A program made the position numbers and the translations under genes. This document shows, one piece after another, positions 8,829-16,047 of a stretch of 64,000 nt of DNA. The DNA is from Bacteroides caecimuris (GTDB lineage: Bacteria; Bacteroidota; Bacteroidia; Bacteroidales; Bacteroidaceae), in contig NZ_CP015401.2 in assembly GCF_001688725.2 (NCBI RefSeq), forward strand, positions 2,046,001 to 2,110,000, given 5' to 3'. Position 1 is the stretch's first letter; the number at the start of each line of letters is the position of its first letter. The notes below the pieces were generated by a model. The model did not search any database, was not told the DNA's origin, and saw only the letters and a program-made list of their open reading frames with translations.

Positions 8829-10013
8829 ATGGGATTATTACAAGATAAGTTAGCTAAGTACGACCTGCCACAAAAGTTTATGGCACAGGGCGTTTACCCA
8901 TATTTCCGTGAGATAGAAGGAAAGCAGGGTACAGAGGTAGAAATGGGCGGGCACGAAGTGTTGATGTTCGGTTCCAACGCATACACTGGCCTTACGGGAG
9001 ATGAAAGAGTGATTGAAGCTGGTATCAACGCCATGCATAAATATGGTTCCGGTTGCGCAGGCTCGCGCTTCTTGAATGGTACGCTTGACCTGCACGTTCA
9101 GTTGGAGAAAGAACTGGCTGCCTTTGTTGGCAAAGATGAAGCGCTCTGCTTCTCAACCGGTTTTACAGTGAATTCCGGAGTTATTCCTGCTTTGACAGAC
9201 CGCAATGATTATATCATTTGCGATGACCGCGACCACGCATCTATCGTAGATGGCCGTCGCCTCTCCTTCTCCCAACAATTAAAATATAAGCATAACGATA
9301 TGGCGGATCTGGAAAAGCAACTTCAAAAGTGCAATCCGGATTCTGTAAAACTAATCATAGTGGACGGTGTGTTCTCTATGGAAGGTGACTTGGCAAACTT
9401 GCCTGAAATCGTACGCTTGAAACACAAATATAATGCTACCATCATGGTAGACGAAGCTCACGGCTTGGGTGTATTCGGTAAACAAGGACGTGGCGTCTGC
9501 GACCATTTCGGTCTGACTCACGAAGTTGATTTGATCATGGGTACTTTCAGCAAGTCACTGGCTTCTATCGGTGGATTTATCGCTGCTGATTCTTCTATCA
9601 TCAACTGGCTACGTCACAACGCACGTACTTATATTTTCAGTGCATCCAACACTCCGGCTGCTACTGCATCTGCTCTCGAAGCTCTCCACATCATCCAAAA
9701 TGAGCCGGAAAGACTTGAAGCATTGTGGGAAGCTACCAACTATGCATTGAAACGTTTCCGTGAAGCTGGCTTTGAAATTGGTGCAACAGAATCACCTATC
9801 ATTCCTCTTTACGTACGTGACACAGAAAAAACATTTATGGTTACCAAATTAGCTTTTGACGAGGGGGTATTCATTAATCCGGTTATTCCTCCTGCATGTG
9901 CACCGCAAGACACTTTGGTACGTGTGGCATTAATGGCTACTCATACAAAAGATCAAATAGACCGTGCTGTAGAAAAGCTAGTTAAGGCATTTAAAACACT
10001 GGATCTTTTATAA
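8829..10013 (+). CDS. spt: serine palmitoyltransferase (sphingolipid synthesis)
   Basis: Alpha-oxoamine synthase of 394 residues. It condenses serine with a long-chain acyl thioester to a 3-keto sphingoid base, the committed step of Bacteroides sphingolipids. PLP-binding marks are the stacking His H136 (DRDHAS), D208/H211 (MVDEAHG) and the Schiff-base Lys K242 (GTFSKSLASIGGF). The N-terminal DKLAKYDLPQKFMAQGVYPYF and the glycine loop YGSGCAGSRFLNG match the Bacteroides enzyme known from BT_0870 of B. thetaiotaomicron. AKB ligase (Kbl) is the main alternative within the family, but the N-terminal sequence and the aspS/lipid-kinase neighbourhood fit the SPT. A terminator follows at 10053. Confidence 0.9.
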   Translation: MGLLQDKLAKYDLPQKFMAQGVYPYFREIEGKQGTEVEMGGHEVLMFGSNAYTGLTGDERVIEAGINAMHKYGSGCAGSRFLNGTLDLHVQLEKELAAFVGKDEALCFSTGFTVNSGVIPALTDRNDYIICDDRDHASIVDGRRLSFSQQLKYKHNDMADLEKQLQKCNPDSVKLIIVDGVFSMEGDLANLPEIVRLKHKYNATIMVDEAHGLGVFGKQGRGVCDHFGLTHEVDLIMGTFSKSLASIGGFIAADSSIINWLRHNARTYIFSASNTPAATASALEALHIIQNEPERLEALWEATNYALKRFREAGFEIGATESPIIPLYVRDTEKTFMVTKLAFDEGVFINPVIPPACAPQDTLVRVALMATHTKDQIDRAVEKLVKAFKTLDLL

Positions 10014-10052
10014 TCTACGAGAAATAAATCACTCATATCAAGTGAATAAAAT

Positions 10053-10090
10053 AAAGTCTGGCACATTGATTTGTGTCAGACTTTTATTTT
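10053..10090 (+). terminator. rho-independent terminator of serine palmitoyltransferase
   Basis: Stem AAGTCTGGCACA / TGTGTCAGACTT with one G-U pair, six-base loop and a T-rich tail (TTTTATTTTAT). Confidence 0.8.
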
Positions 10091-10099
10091 ATCCCCCCC

Positions 10100-12131
10100 A
10101 GACCGTCCGAGAACTCTGATTTTCGCTGTAGGATGGCATTCTTGCAGCGGATTTGAGGTCGTAGAGACTATCTGGTGGAATTTGTTTTTCAATTGAAAGA
10201 ATAAATTCTCTCATGATAATCGGTTTTAGAAGCTTAAAATGCACTTTAAAATGTGGTTATTACCTATATTCGTAAGGATGTGCACCTCGGCAAGTCTTTT
10301 ATCGGAGTGCGGCAAGCAGTGCGGGTACACCTTTGAGACTTATAGCACGACGTAGGTTATAGGATAGACAGAGCAATCCCATCTCTGCACCTACTTTTGC
10401 AAAACCTTTTAGTAAAAAATAGTAGTATCCGAGCGTTCTTTTAATTGTCCCGAACGGATGTTCCGACAAACATTTGCGATTATCCATTTTCTTTTGGTCA
10501 AGATGTAGCACATAGCGTACCACCTTTTTCATAACGGTTATTCTTGTTGGTTTCAGATTCGCATTGCCGTCATTTGCTGCATCTTGTTTCCTTCGGGTAT
10601 CAGCAACCTTTATTAGATCATCCTTACTAAAGTCCGCTTCCTTGAACTTGGATATGGTACACTTGCATTTGCATTTCTTGCAGGCCAACTTGTTGCAGTA
10701 ACGTATATTGCCGTTTCGTTTAATGGATTTCTGTCTAAGAATCTCACCTTGCGGACAATAGACAAGGTTACGTTCGGCATCCCTAACGAAGAAGCCTTCA
10801 AGAGCTTTGGCACGCATTTGTTCGGAAGTCATGTCCAGCACTGCTGAATCGGATGTCGGCAATGTACGCTTTTTTACCTCAACAATTTCCATATCAGTTA
10901 AGATTCCGTTGTAGACATCGGGAATTACTCCGGCTTGAAGACATGCCTTCAAGTCCTCGGGGTTGGTACTAACTTTCTGTTCATCGGTTATGGTGTTTCC
11001 AATGTACTCAAACTCAACCTGCTCGGTGCAGCCACCGTCACGCCGGATGACATTGGGTACAATGCCCGATGCAAGTGCGTCGGTATGGTCTTCGGGGCAT
11101 TCATAGCCCTTGTCTGCTGTAGTCTCAAGGATGTCAATCCCATAGTCTTTTTTCACATCTGTAGCTACGTTTGTTATTTGGCCATGGTCAGTAGGACTGT
11201 TAGTGACCCGGAAGCCGGCAATCATGTGGCTGTCCGCGTCAACAGCCGTCTGCATGTTATAGCCTACGCAGAAACCTTCATTCGCTTTCATCAGTCTTGC
11301 ATCCGGGTCAGTAAGCGATATCTGTTTTTCATTAGACTCCTCTAATGTAGTGCGGTATGCTTCGTAACGGGCTTTGCGTTCTTTACAGACATTCAGTTTG
11401 TGCTCAAGTTCTTCTCTGGAAAGTTTGCGACCTTCTTCCCGATCGCATGAGTCAAGCTCTTCCATGTATAAAGTGATATGTTCATCCAAACGTTTGATAC
11501 GGTCGTCAAGTTTGTTGAGCGTAAAATTGTTATCCTTGGCATTTACAGCCTTGAACTTGCTTCCGTCAATAGATATGTATGACTTGGAGAAGAGCTTCAA
11601 CCCCATGCAGAACTTATTGAACTCCTTGAATACTTTAGTTATGCTATCCTTATTATCCTTGCGAAAATCGGAAATGGTGCGAAAATCAGGATATAATTTG
11701 CCCAGTAGCCACATCACCTCCACGTTGCATTTGCACTCACGGGCCAACTTGCGCGATGAACGCACTTGGTAAAAGTAACCATAAATATACAGTTTTAACA
11801 GGTCACGAGGGTCGTACCCGGGACTTCCCGTGGCTTTGGGAATGTTCCGTATAAACTCTAACTTGCCCATATCCAAACTATCAACGAATGCATCAAACAA
11901 ACGAACCGGAGCATCCTCCTCAACATAGTCGTCTATGCAATCGGGGAAAAGTACTTTCTGTTGTCGTTCTTCACCTTTCTTATATGCCATAACTCTGTTT
12001 CTTAGCTTAGGTAAAGATAAGAAAAATGAATGAGAAGCATGAATATCTAATGTTAAACCATGCTACAAACAGGGGCTATTGCGGAGGGACAACGACAAAC
12101 CTCTGTTTAAAGAGGAGTTCTCGGACAGTCT
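10100..12131 (-). mobile_element. IS1182-family insertion sequence, complete
   Basis: 17-bp terminal inverted repeats with one mismatch, AGACCGTCCGAGAACTC (10100-10116) and GAGTTCTCGGACAGTCT (12115-12131), enclose one full transposase. Both ends are flanked in direct orientation by CCCCC (10095-10099 and 12132-12136), which may be the target duplication, though a C-run target makes its exact length uncertain. Size about 2.03 kb. Confidence 0.85.
10299..11990 (-). CDS. IS1182-family transposase
   Basis: 563 residues, intact. The N-terminal YDPRDLLKLYIYGYFYQVRS and the middle SYISIDGSKFKAVNAKDNNF, followed by GYNMQTAVDADSHMI and TTADKGY, are IS1182/DDE transposase features; the acidic residues in IDGSKF, AVDADS and ADKGY are candidate catalytic positions. 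A cysteine cluster (CNKLACKKCKCKC) suggests a zinc-binding segment. The final HPFGTIKRTLGYYYFLLKG is the conserved C-terminal motif with the catalytic-region Glu replaced by nearby context. No frameshift is visible, so the element may be active. Confidence 0.92.
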   Translation of the reverse strand: MAYKKGEERQQKVLFPDCIDDYVEEDAPVRLFDAFVDSLDMGKLEFIRNIPKATGSPGYDPRDLLKLYIYGYFYQVRSSRKLARECKCNVEVMWLLGKLYPDFRTISDFRKDNKDSITKVFKEFNKFCMGLKLFSKSYISIDGSKFKAVNAKDNNFTLNKLDDRIKRLDEHITLYMEELDSCDREEGRKLSREELEHKLNVCKERKARYEAYRTTLEESNEKQISLTDPDARLMKANEGFCVGYNMQTAVDADSHMIAGFRVTNSPTDHGQITNVATDVKKDYGIDILETTADKGYECPEDHTDALASGIVPNVIRRDGGCTEQVEFEYIGNTITDEQKVSTNPEDLKACLQAGVIPDVYNGILTDMEIVEVKKRTLPTSDSAVLDMTSEQMRAKALEGFFVRDAERNLVYCPQGEILRQKSIKRNGNIRYCNKLACKKCKCKCTISKFKEADFSKDDLIKVADTRRKQDAANDGNANLKPTRITVMKKVVRYVLHLDQKKMDNRKCLSEHPFGTIKRTLGYYYFLLKGFAKVGAEMGLLCLSYNLRRAISLKGVPALLAALR

Positions 12132-12315
12132 CCCCCAAAAAATAGGAAATCAAACTATAGACAGAGCCTCTGTTTTTCTTCTTTTTCCTCTATCCGAAAT
12201 CCGACTACTCCTCACATACTTCAACTTATTCTAATTTTTATATTTGATGTTCCATTTCGTTTTATATGTCCTCCTGTTTGGAAAACAATCGCTTTAAATG
12301 TCGCCCGTCCGAAAA

Positions 12316-12339
12316 GCTCAGTTGTAATTCTTAGGGATT
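12316..12339. repeat. orphan end of an ISAon1-type element
   Basis: The sequence GCTCAGTTGTAATTCTTAGG and the four bases after it match the left inverted repeat of the ISAon1-type element at 46854-46879 with about two differences. No transposase of that subtype is attached here, so it is probably a relic of an excised or decayed copy. Confidence 0.55.
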
Positions 12340-12455
12340 TGATTCAAGGCAATCACATTCCTAAAATTTAATTCATTCTATACTGTAATGAATGAGATTT
12401 TGTTTTCAATAACTGATTTGCATTAATATAACATGAACTTTTGATTTATAAGCTC

Positions 12456-12553
12456 CACCTGTTTCACCTTATAACTGAAACATCGATGAATAAGGAGATA
12501 GCGGGTGAAAGCGTAGAAAAAAACAGGTGAAGTCTTCCATTATCGCTTTCACC
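12456..12553 (+). other. interleaved inverted repeats (possible pseudoknot or alternative RNA folds)
   Basis: CACCTGTTT (12456-12464) pairs with AAACAGGTG (12521-12529), while GGTGAAAGCG (12504-12513) pairs with CGCTTTCACC (12544-12553). The two helices interleave. In addition TTTCACC (12463-12469) can pair with GGTGAAA (12504-12510), and GTTTCA with TGAAAC (12475-12480). A T-run follows the last arm. No open reading frame is present. Confidence 0.45.
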
Positions 12554-12580
12554 TTTTGAATTTATTTATACCGATTGCTG

Positions 12581-12822
12581 GACATATATAGCCACCGTGC
12601 TGAATGTATAGATGCAATACGGTGAGTATATAGATGCAATCTGTCGAATCTATAGATGTACCAATTCAAGTATTAACAGATGAGAACCAAGGTATTAACA
12701 CCTGACAACTAGGCTATTAACATCTGACAGTTCATCTATTAGTACCAGACAATGGATTTGCTATAAGCATATTTTCATTAGCTATAATGATATCCGGATT
12801 AGCTATAATGATATTGGGGGTC
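12581..12822. repeat. 22-bp periodic array of three motif blocks
   Basis: Four units with TATAGATG cores start every 22 bp (cores near 12585, 12607, 12629, 12651). Four units with a TATTAACAnCTGACA-like core follow in the same phase (12669, 12691, 12713, 12735). Three units of GCTATAATGATAT follow with 21-bp spacing (12760, 12781, 12802). The spacing is about two helical turns and 22 is not a multiple of three, so this is not a coding repeat. The left end of an ISAon1-type element interrupts or abuts the last unit. Confidence 0.7.
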
Positions 12823-12842
12823 ACCCGTAAATTCTAGTGGGG

Positions 12843-13826
12843 TTATGCATAAATTTTAGTTAGTCTATACAAGAAAAACGGTATATCTATAACTCCTCTA
12901 AGTTGTGCTCTGAACTGTTTTATTTTTGCGTTAAACGATTCTGCTGCCGCATTTGATGCCCTATTAATATAGAAGTTTAATATTTCCTCGCTTCTGTCGT
13001 ATAATGTAGCTGCTATGGTGTTAAACGAGTCAAATCCTGATTGTTCTACTTCCTGATACCACTTCGCCAAATTGGTTCTTGCTCCTGCCTTTATCGATCG
13101 TTTATTAAAAATCATCCTTAAGGAATGACTAAGGGAATATGCCCGTTTAATATCCGGATATTCTCTGAATAATATTGCAGCTCTGCGTTTCTGTGATTCA
13201 GTCCATTTTTCAGCAGATCTGAAAAGCAGATACCGGCTCCTCGCCAATAGCTCCTTACGTGTGTCACCATTCTCAAAAGTAGGAGAAACATATTTCTTCT
13301 TTAATCCTTTCGCTTCCTGTCTGGCATCTGTTTCTTCTTGTATAGCTTCCCAGCGATGTCCGATTCTGATTTCTTGTACAGCATCACAGGCTAACTTTTG
13401 AATGTGGAAGCGGTCTATCACACGGATGGCTGAAGTGAAGCATCTGCGAACGATCTTGCGCATGCTTTCTGACAAGTCAAGAGTGACTTCCTGCACCATC
13501 TGAAGCGCCTCCTCAGGGATTTGTTCTACCACAGCAATGACATCGTCGGCTTTAGTCCCCTTGACAATAGCTACGATAGCACCTTTACCGCCGTGGGCCT
13601 CTCTATTGATGATTATAGTATATAACTCCCCATTGGAGAGGGAAGTCTCATCAATACTCAAGTACGGACCCAGGTTCTCAGGAAACAGCAACCAGTTTTC
13701 AGCATGGGACAATTGGTCCCACATGCGGTAGTCACTTAAATACTCTTTATATTGCCGCTCAAACTGATCACCGTCAATATGATAATAACGTTCAAGAGAG
13801 CGGGCCGTAATCGGGTATTTCTCCAA
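12843..13826 (-). CDS. ISAon1-type (ISL3-like) DDE transposase, catalytic ORF, copy 1
   Basis: About 327 residues read from a TTG at 13826; more likely it is expressed as a fusion with the upstream ORF. ISL3-like DDE marks are YLSIDETSLSNGELYTI (first Asp), TLDLSESM with VIDRFHIQKL (second Asp region), and the C-terminal NAAAESFNAKIKQFR (Glu). The ORFs share T6A4 at their junction, where the catalytic frame is +1 relative to the first ORF and becomes open only after a TAA inside that tract. The product is clearly related to the copy at 46898 but divergent, so they are different IS subtypes. Confidence 0.85.
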   Translation of the reverse strand: MEKYPITARSLERYYHIDGDQFERQYKEYLSDYRMWDQLSHAENWLLFPENLGPYLSIDETSLSNGELYTIIINREAHGGKGAIVAIVKGTKADDVIAVVEQIPEEALQMVQEVTLDLSESMRKIVRRCFTSAIRVIDRFHIQKLACDAVQEIRIGHRWEAIQEETDARQEAKGLKKKYVSPTFENGDTRKELLARSRYLLFRSAEKWTESQKRRAAILFREYPDIKRAYSLSHSLRMIFNKRSIKAGARTNLAKWYQEVEQSGFDSFNTIAATLYDRSEEILNFYINRASNAAAESFNAKIKQFRAQLRGVIDIPFFLYRLTKIYA

Positions 13827-14178
13827 GCAGTCCTTTTAAAAAAGACGCGAATTCTTTTGAATGTCGCGTTCCTTGGGCAGTAAGCTCAAAAGTGTTACAG
13901 ATGATAGAACCGGTTTCTTTGTTGAGCCATTTACGCCGCCGTACACATAAGGTTACCTTACGGTCACGGATAGGAAAATCACGGATATACACCGCAGGAA
14001 GAAAACCTTTGGACTCTAAAGAGTGAACCGTAGGAGACAAGGGAGGAAGATTCTGCTCATCCAAATGAATGGTTAACATTTCAGCATCATTCTCTATTTC
14101 AACAATGTCAAAACAATCCAATAGCTCAACCGGAAGAATTAAGCGAGCAAGAACTAAAAGAGTATCGTAACTAGTCAT
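13792..14178 (-). CDS. ISAon1-type transposase N-terminal region, copy 1
   Basis: 128 residues, an accessory or N-terminal DNA-binding part of the split transposase. The segment FLPAVYIRDFPIRDRKVTLCVRRRKW followed by C and T-rich positions is shared with the homologous ORF at 47874. A -7 box (minus strand TATCTTTG, 14194-14201) lies 16 bp upstream of the ATG. The ORF runs 35 bp into the catalytic ORF, consistent with programmed frameshifting or transcript slippage at TTTTTTAAAAG. Confidence 0.8.
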   Translation of the reverse strand: MTSYDTLLVLARLILPVELLDCFDIVEIENDAEMLTIHLDEQNLPPLSPTVHSLESKGFLPAVYIRDFPIRDRKVTLCVRRRKWLNKETGSIICNTFELTAQGTRHSKEFASFLKGLLGEIPDYGPLS

Positions 14179-14287
14179 AAAAGTTTTTTAGGGCAAAGAT
14201 ACTAATTGTTGAGAAGCCCACATGATTTTATCGGTGAGCCTTTATTTGCCCCAAAATAGGGGATAATTGGGTCTATTTTGCACAAAC

Positions 14288-14315
14288 AAAAAAGCCGATA
14301 CAAACTGCATCAGCT
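14288..14315 (-). terminator. terminator of the tRNA-Pro pair
   Basis: On the minus strand AGCTGATG and CATCGGCT-like arms flank a short loop and run into TTTTTTG. It lies between the tRNA-Pro genes and the IS end, so the insertion did not remove it. Confidence 0.6.
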
Positions 14316-14351
14316 CAACACTATTCAATTTTTATTGACTTAATTTTCTCG

Positions 14352-14426
14352 TCGGGGTAGCGGGATTCGAACCCACGACCCCCTGCTCCCAAAGCAGGTG
14401 CGCTAACCGGACTGCGCTACACCCCG
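14352..14426 (-). tRNA. tRNA-Pro (TGG), copy 2 of a tandem pair
   Basis: Minus strand begins CGGGGTGTAGCGCAGTCCGG; the anticodon loop is TTTGGGA, so the anticodon is TGG. GGTTCGAATCC is the T loop and the acceptor pairs CGGGGTG with TACCCCG, discriminator A. It is identical to the copy at 14462. CCA is not encoded. Confidence 0.95.
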
Positions 14427-14461
14427 AAAAACTTTTAACAGAACCTCCTTTTTCTTTGTAG

Positions 14462-14536
14462 TCGGGGTAGCGGGATTCGAACCCACGACCCCCTGCTCCC
14501 AAAGCAGGTGCGCTAACCGGACTGCGCTACACCCCG
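14462..14536 (-). tRNA. tRNA-Pro (TGG), copy 1 of a tandem pair
   Basis: Same sequence, anticodon TGG and fold as the neighbouring copy. The two are separated by 35 bp and are transcribed in this order. Identity of both copies points to recent duplication or gene conversion. Confidence 0.95.
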
Positions 14537-14798
14537 CTACTTCTTGAAGGGTTGTTCTTTTCAAAAGCGGTGCAAAGATAGAGAGTATTTTTTAAATTAA
14601 CAATAGCTAAACGAATGTTTTTTATCTATCATTTTTCAACATATTGAATCTCACAACTTTGCGTCTTTACTTTTTTTCTTGGCAGAGATCAAAAGCATCA
14701 TCGGACACTATATTTGTGCGCAGTTGTCCTGTACATAAATCATCTATGAGTATGAACTATCTTTCGATGTTTTCTGTTTTATAAATAAGAATTTTAAA

Positions 14799-15005
14799 AT
14801 GAAAAGCCTTATGAAAACAAGAAAACAAAAAGAAACAAGTGAAAAAGAATTACACTTGTTAGAGCAAAAAGGACATGAAAAAATGGCGAATGAAATTGTT
14901 CCCATTCAACAGGCGGAAGCATATCTCAATCCGACTCATCAAGCAGTTAAAGAAGCTGTTAAGATGCTAAATCCGGATACAAATAGTATGGGCAGCAGAG
15001 GATGA
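14799..15005 (+). CDS. small hypothetical protein (68 residues)
   Basis: No family recognised. The N-terminus is lysine- and glutamate-rich, and the second half (MANEIVPIQQAEAYLNPTHQ) looks like a folded segment; translation might start at that internal ATG. No signal peptide or membrane helix. A hairpin with a strong stem overlaps the stop codon, which suggests a dedicated short transcript. The gene stands alone between the tRNA-Pro pair and the trmN6-like gene, preceded by about 260 bp of AT-rich sequence with no clear promoter box. Confidence 0.45.
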   Translation: MKSLMKTRKQKETSEKELHLLEQKGHEKMANEIVPIQQAEAYLNPTHQAVKEAVKMLNPDTNSMGSRG

Positions 15006-15022
15006 TTTATCCTCTACTGCCC
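14990..15022 (+). terminator. hairpin overlapping the stop codon of the small ORF
   Basis: GGGCAGCAGAGGAT pairs with ATCCTCTACTGCCC (one internal mismatch) around a 5-base loop. The TGA stop lies in the stem-loop. There is no clear T-run after it, so termination or 3' protection are both possible. Confidence 0.5.
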
Positions 15023-15120
15023 AAATTAATCCATCCAATTATACCCTATTGGGAGACAAACAAAAGGGATAATTCTTTGAACTATTTGCAAGTTTTAGAT
15101 CAAACACCAGCGTCACTATA

Positions 15121-15831
15121 TTACATGTTCAAATAATACTCCCGCGTCAACGCTATATACTCATTACTATACTGATGACGAGCCAATTCCGTCAACAACT
15201 CTTCTACCACACACTCCTGAGCGGTAAAAGAAAAGGTAATCAGCGTACGTTTTGAGACACCGCCAGGTTTAGTAATCACATGAAGCTGGCGAACCGCATA
15301 CAACCTCTTCGCAGACGCAATCTCCTTTACCCGACCGGCCACATCCGACGGAATAACCACCGTAAAAAGTCCGTCGTCCGCCAACAACTCACAGACTCCT
15401 TCCAACAAATCGTCATAAGTCAATGAATCATTGTGACGAGCCACAGCCCTCTGCCGATCCGGACACTCCAGCGAATCGACAAAATAAGGGGGATTGGAAA
15501 CAATCACGTCAAATTTATCCGAAGACCGATATTTCTTAAAATCAGTATGCACCACCTCTACCCGCTCCCGCCAAGGAGAACGAACCACATTTTCCCTAGC
15601 CTGTCCGGCCGCCGCCTCGTCTATCTCCAACGCCACAATCTTTGCATCTGGCATACTGCGTTGAGCCAACATTAAAGCCACTAACCCCGTCCCTGTACCA
15701 ATATCCAATATCTGGCGCGCACCCTCAACTGAAGTCCAAGCTCCCAAAATCACCCCATCCGTACCGACTTTCATGGCACATTGATCATGCCACACTGTAA
15801 ATTGCTTAAATTGAAAATAAGGATTCGACAT
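15121..15831 (-). CDS. trmN6: tRNA1(Val) A37 N6-methyltransferase-like protein
   Basis: SAM-dependent methyltransferase of 236 residues. Motif I is ILDIGTGTGLVALMLAQR and the N6-adenine motif is SNPPYF. The opening FQFKQFTVWHDQCAMKVGTDG is typical of the TrmN6/YfiC group, which methylates A37 of tRNA-Val in E. coli. The gene is monocistronic between a small ORF and the divergent lon. Substrate identity is by family only. Confidence 0.85.
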   Translation of the reverse strand: MSNPYFQFKQFTVWHDQCAMKVGTDGVILGAWTSVEGARQILDIGTGTGLVALMLAQRSMPDAKIVALEIDEAAAGQARENVVRSPWRERVEVVHTDFKKYRSSDKFDVIVSNPPYFVDSLECPDRQRAVARHNDSLTYDDLLEGVCELLADDGLFTVVIPSDVAGRVKEIASAKRLYAVRQLHVITKPGGVSKRTLITFSFTAQECVVEELLTELARHQYSNEYIALTREYYLNM

Positions 15832-15967
15832 TTTATCCGTTTATCTTAAAGCTGTTTTATTCTACTATTTTATTGCAAATCGCCAAAAATAAATAATAAT
15901 TATGGAATACTCCCCCTACAAGCCGATATTTTGGCATTGTTTTTGTGTTTTTTATTCTACGCAGTGC

Positions 15968-15997
15968 TTTATTATTAGAGAGAATCAATTAACTTTG
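15968..15997 (+). promoter_or_regulatory. promoter of lon
   Basis: TAACTTTG at 15990-15997 matches the -7 consensus and a TTTA-type -33 element lies about 19 bp upstream. The leader is about 45 nt. Confidence 0.55.
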
Positions 15998-16047
15998 CAA
16001 ACGATTTATGCATATCAGTATGGCATAAACTAAATTAAAACGAAAAG

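Larger units (their letters stand above)
12818..14240 (-). mobile_element. ISAon1-type insertion sequence, copy 1 (two-ORF)
   Basis: Imperfect inverted repeats of about 27 bp (GGGTCACCCGTAAATTCTAG at the left; the reverse complement of the right end reads GGCTCACCGATAAAATCATG) match at about 20 positions. Inside are an N-terminal-region ORF and a DDE transposase ORF that overlap in different frames. No clear target duplication was found. The right end stops 112 bp from the tRNA-Pro pair. Confidence 0.75.

Noticed and set aside
12581..12822. CRISPR array
   Set aside because: Units of 22 bp have no distinct constant repeat separated by unique spacers, and no cas genes are present.
10299..14178. 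Composite transposon made by the IS1182 and ISAon1-type elements
   Set aside because: The two elements are unrelated, have different ends and enclose only non-coding DNA.
14799..15005. Toxin-antitoxin component
   Set aside because: The small ORF has no partner gene and no recognisable toxin or antitoxin motif.
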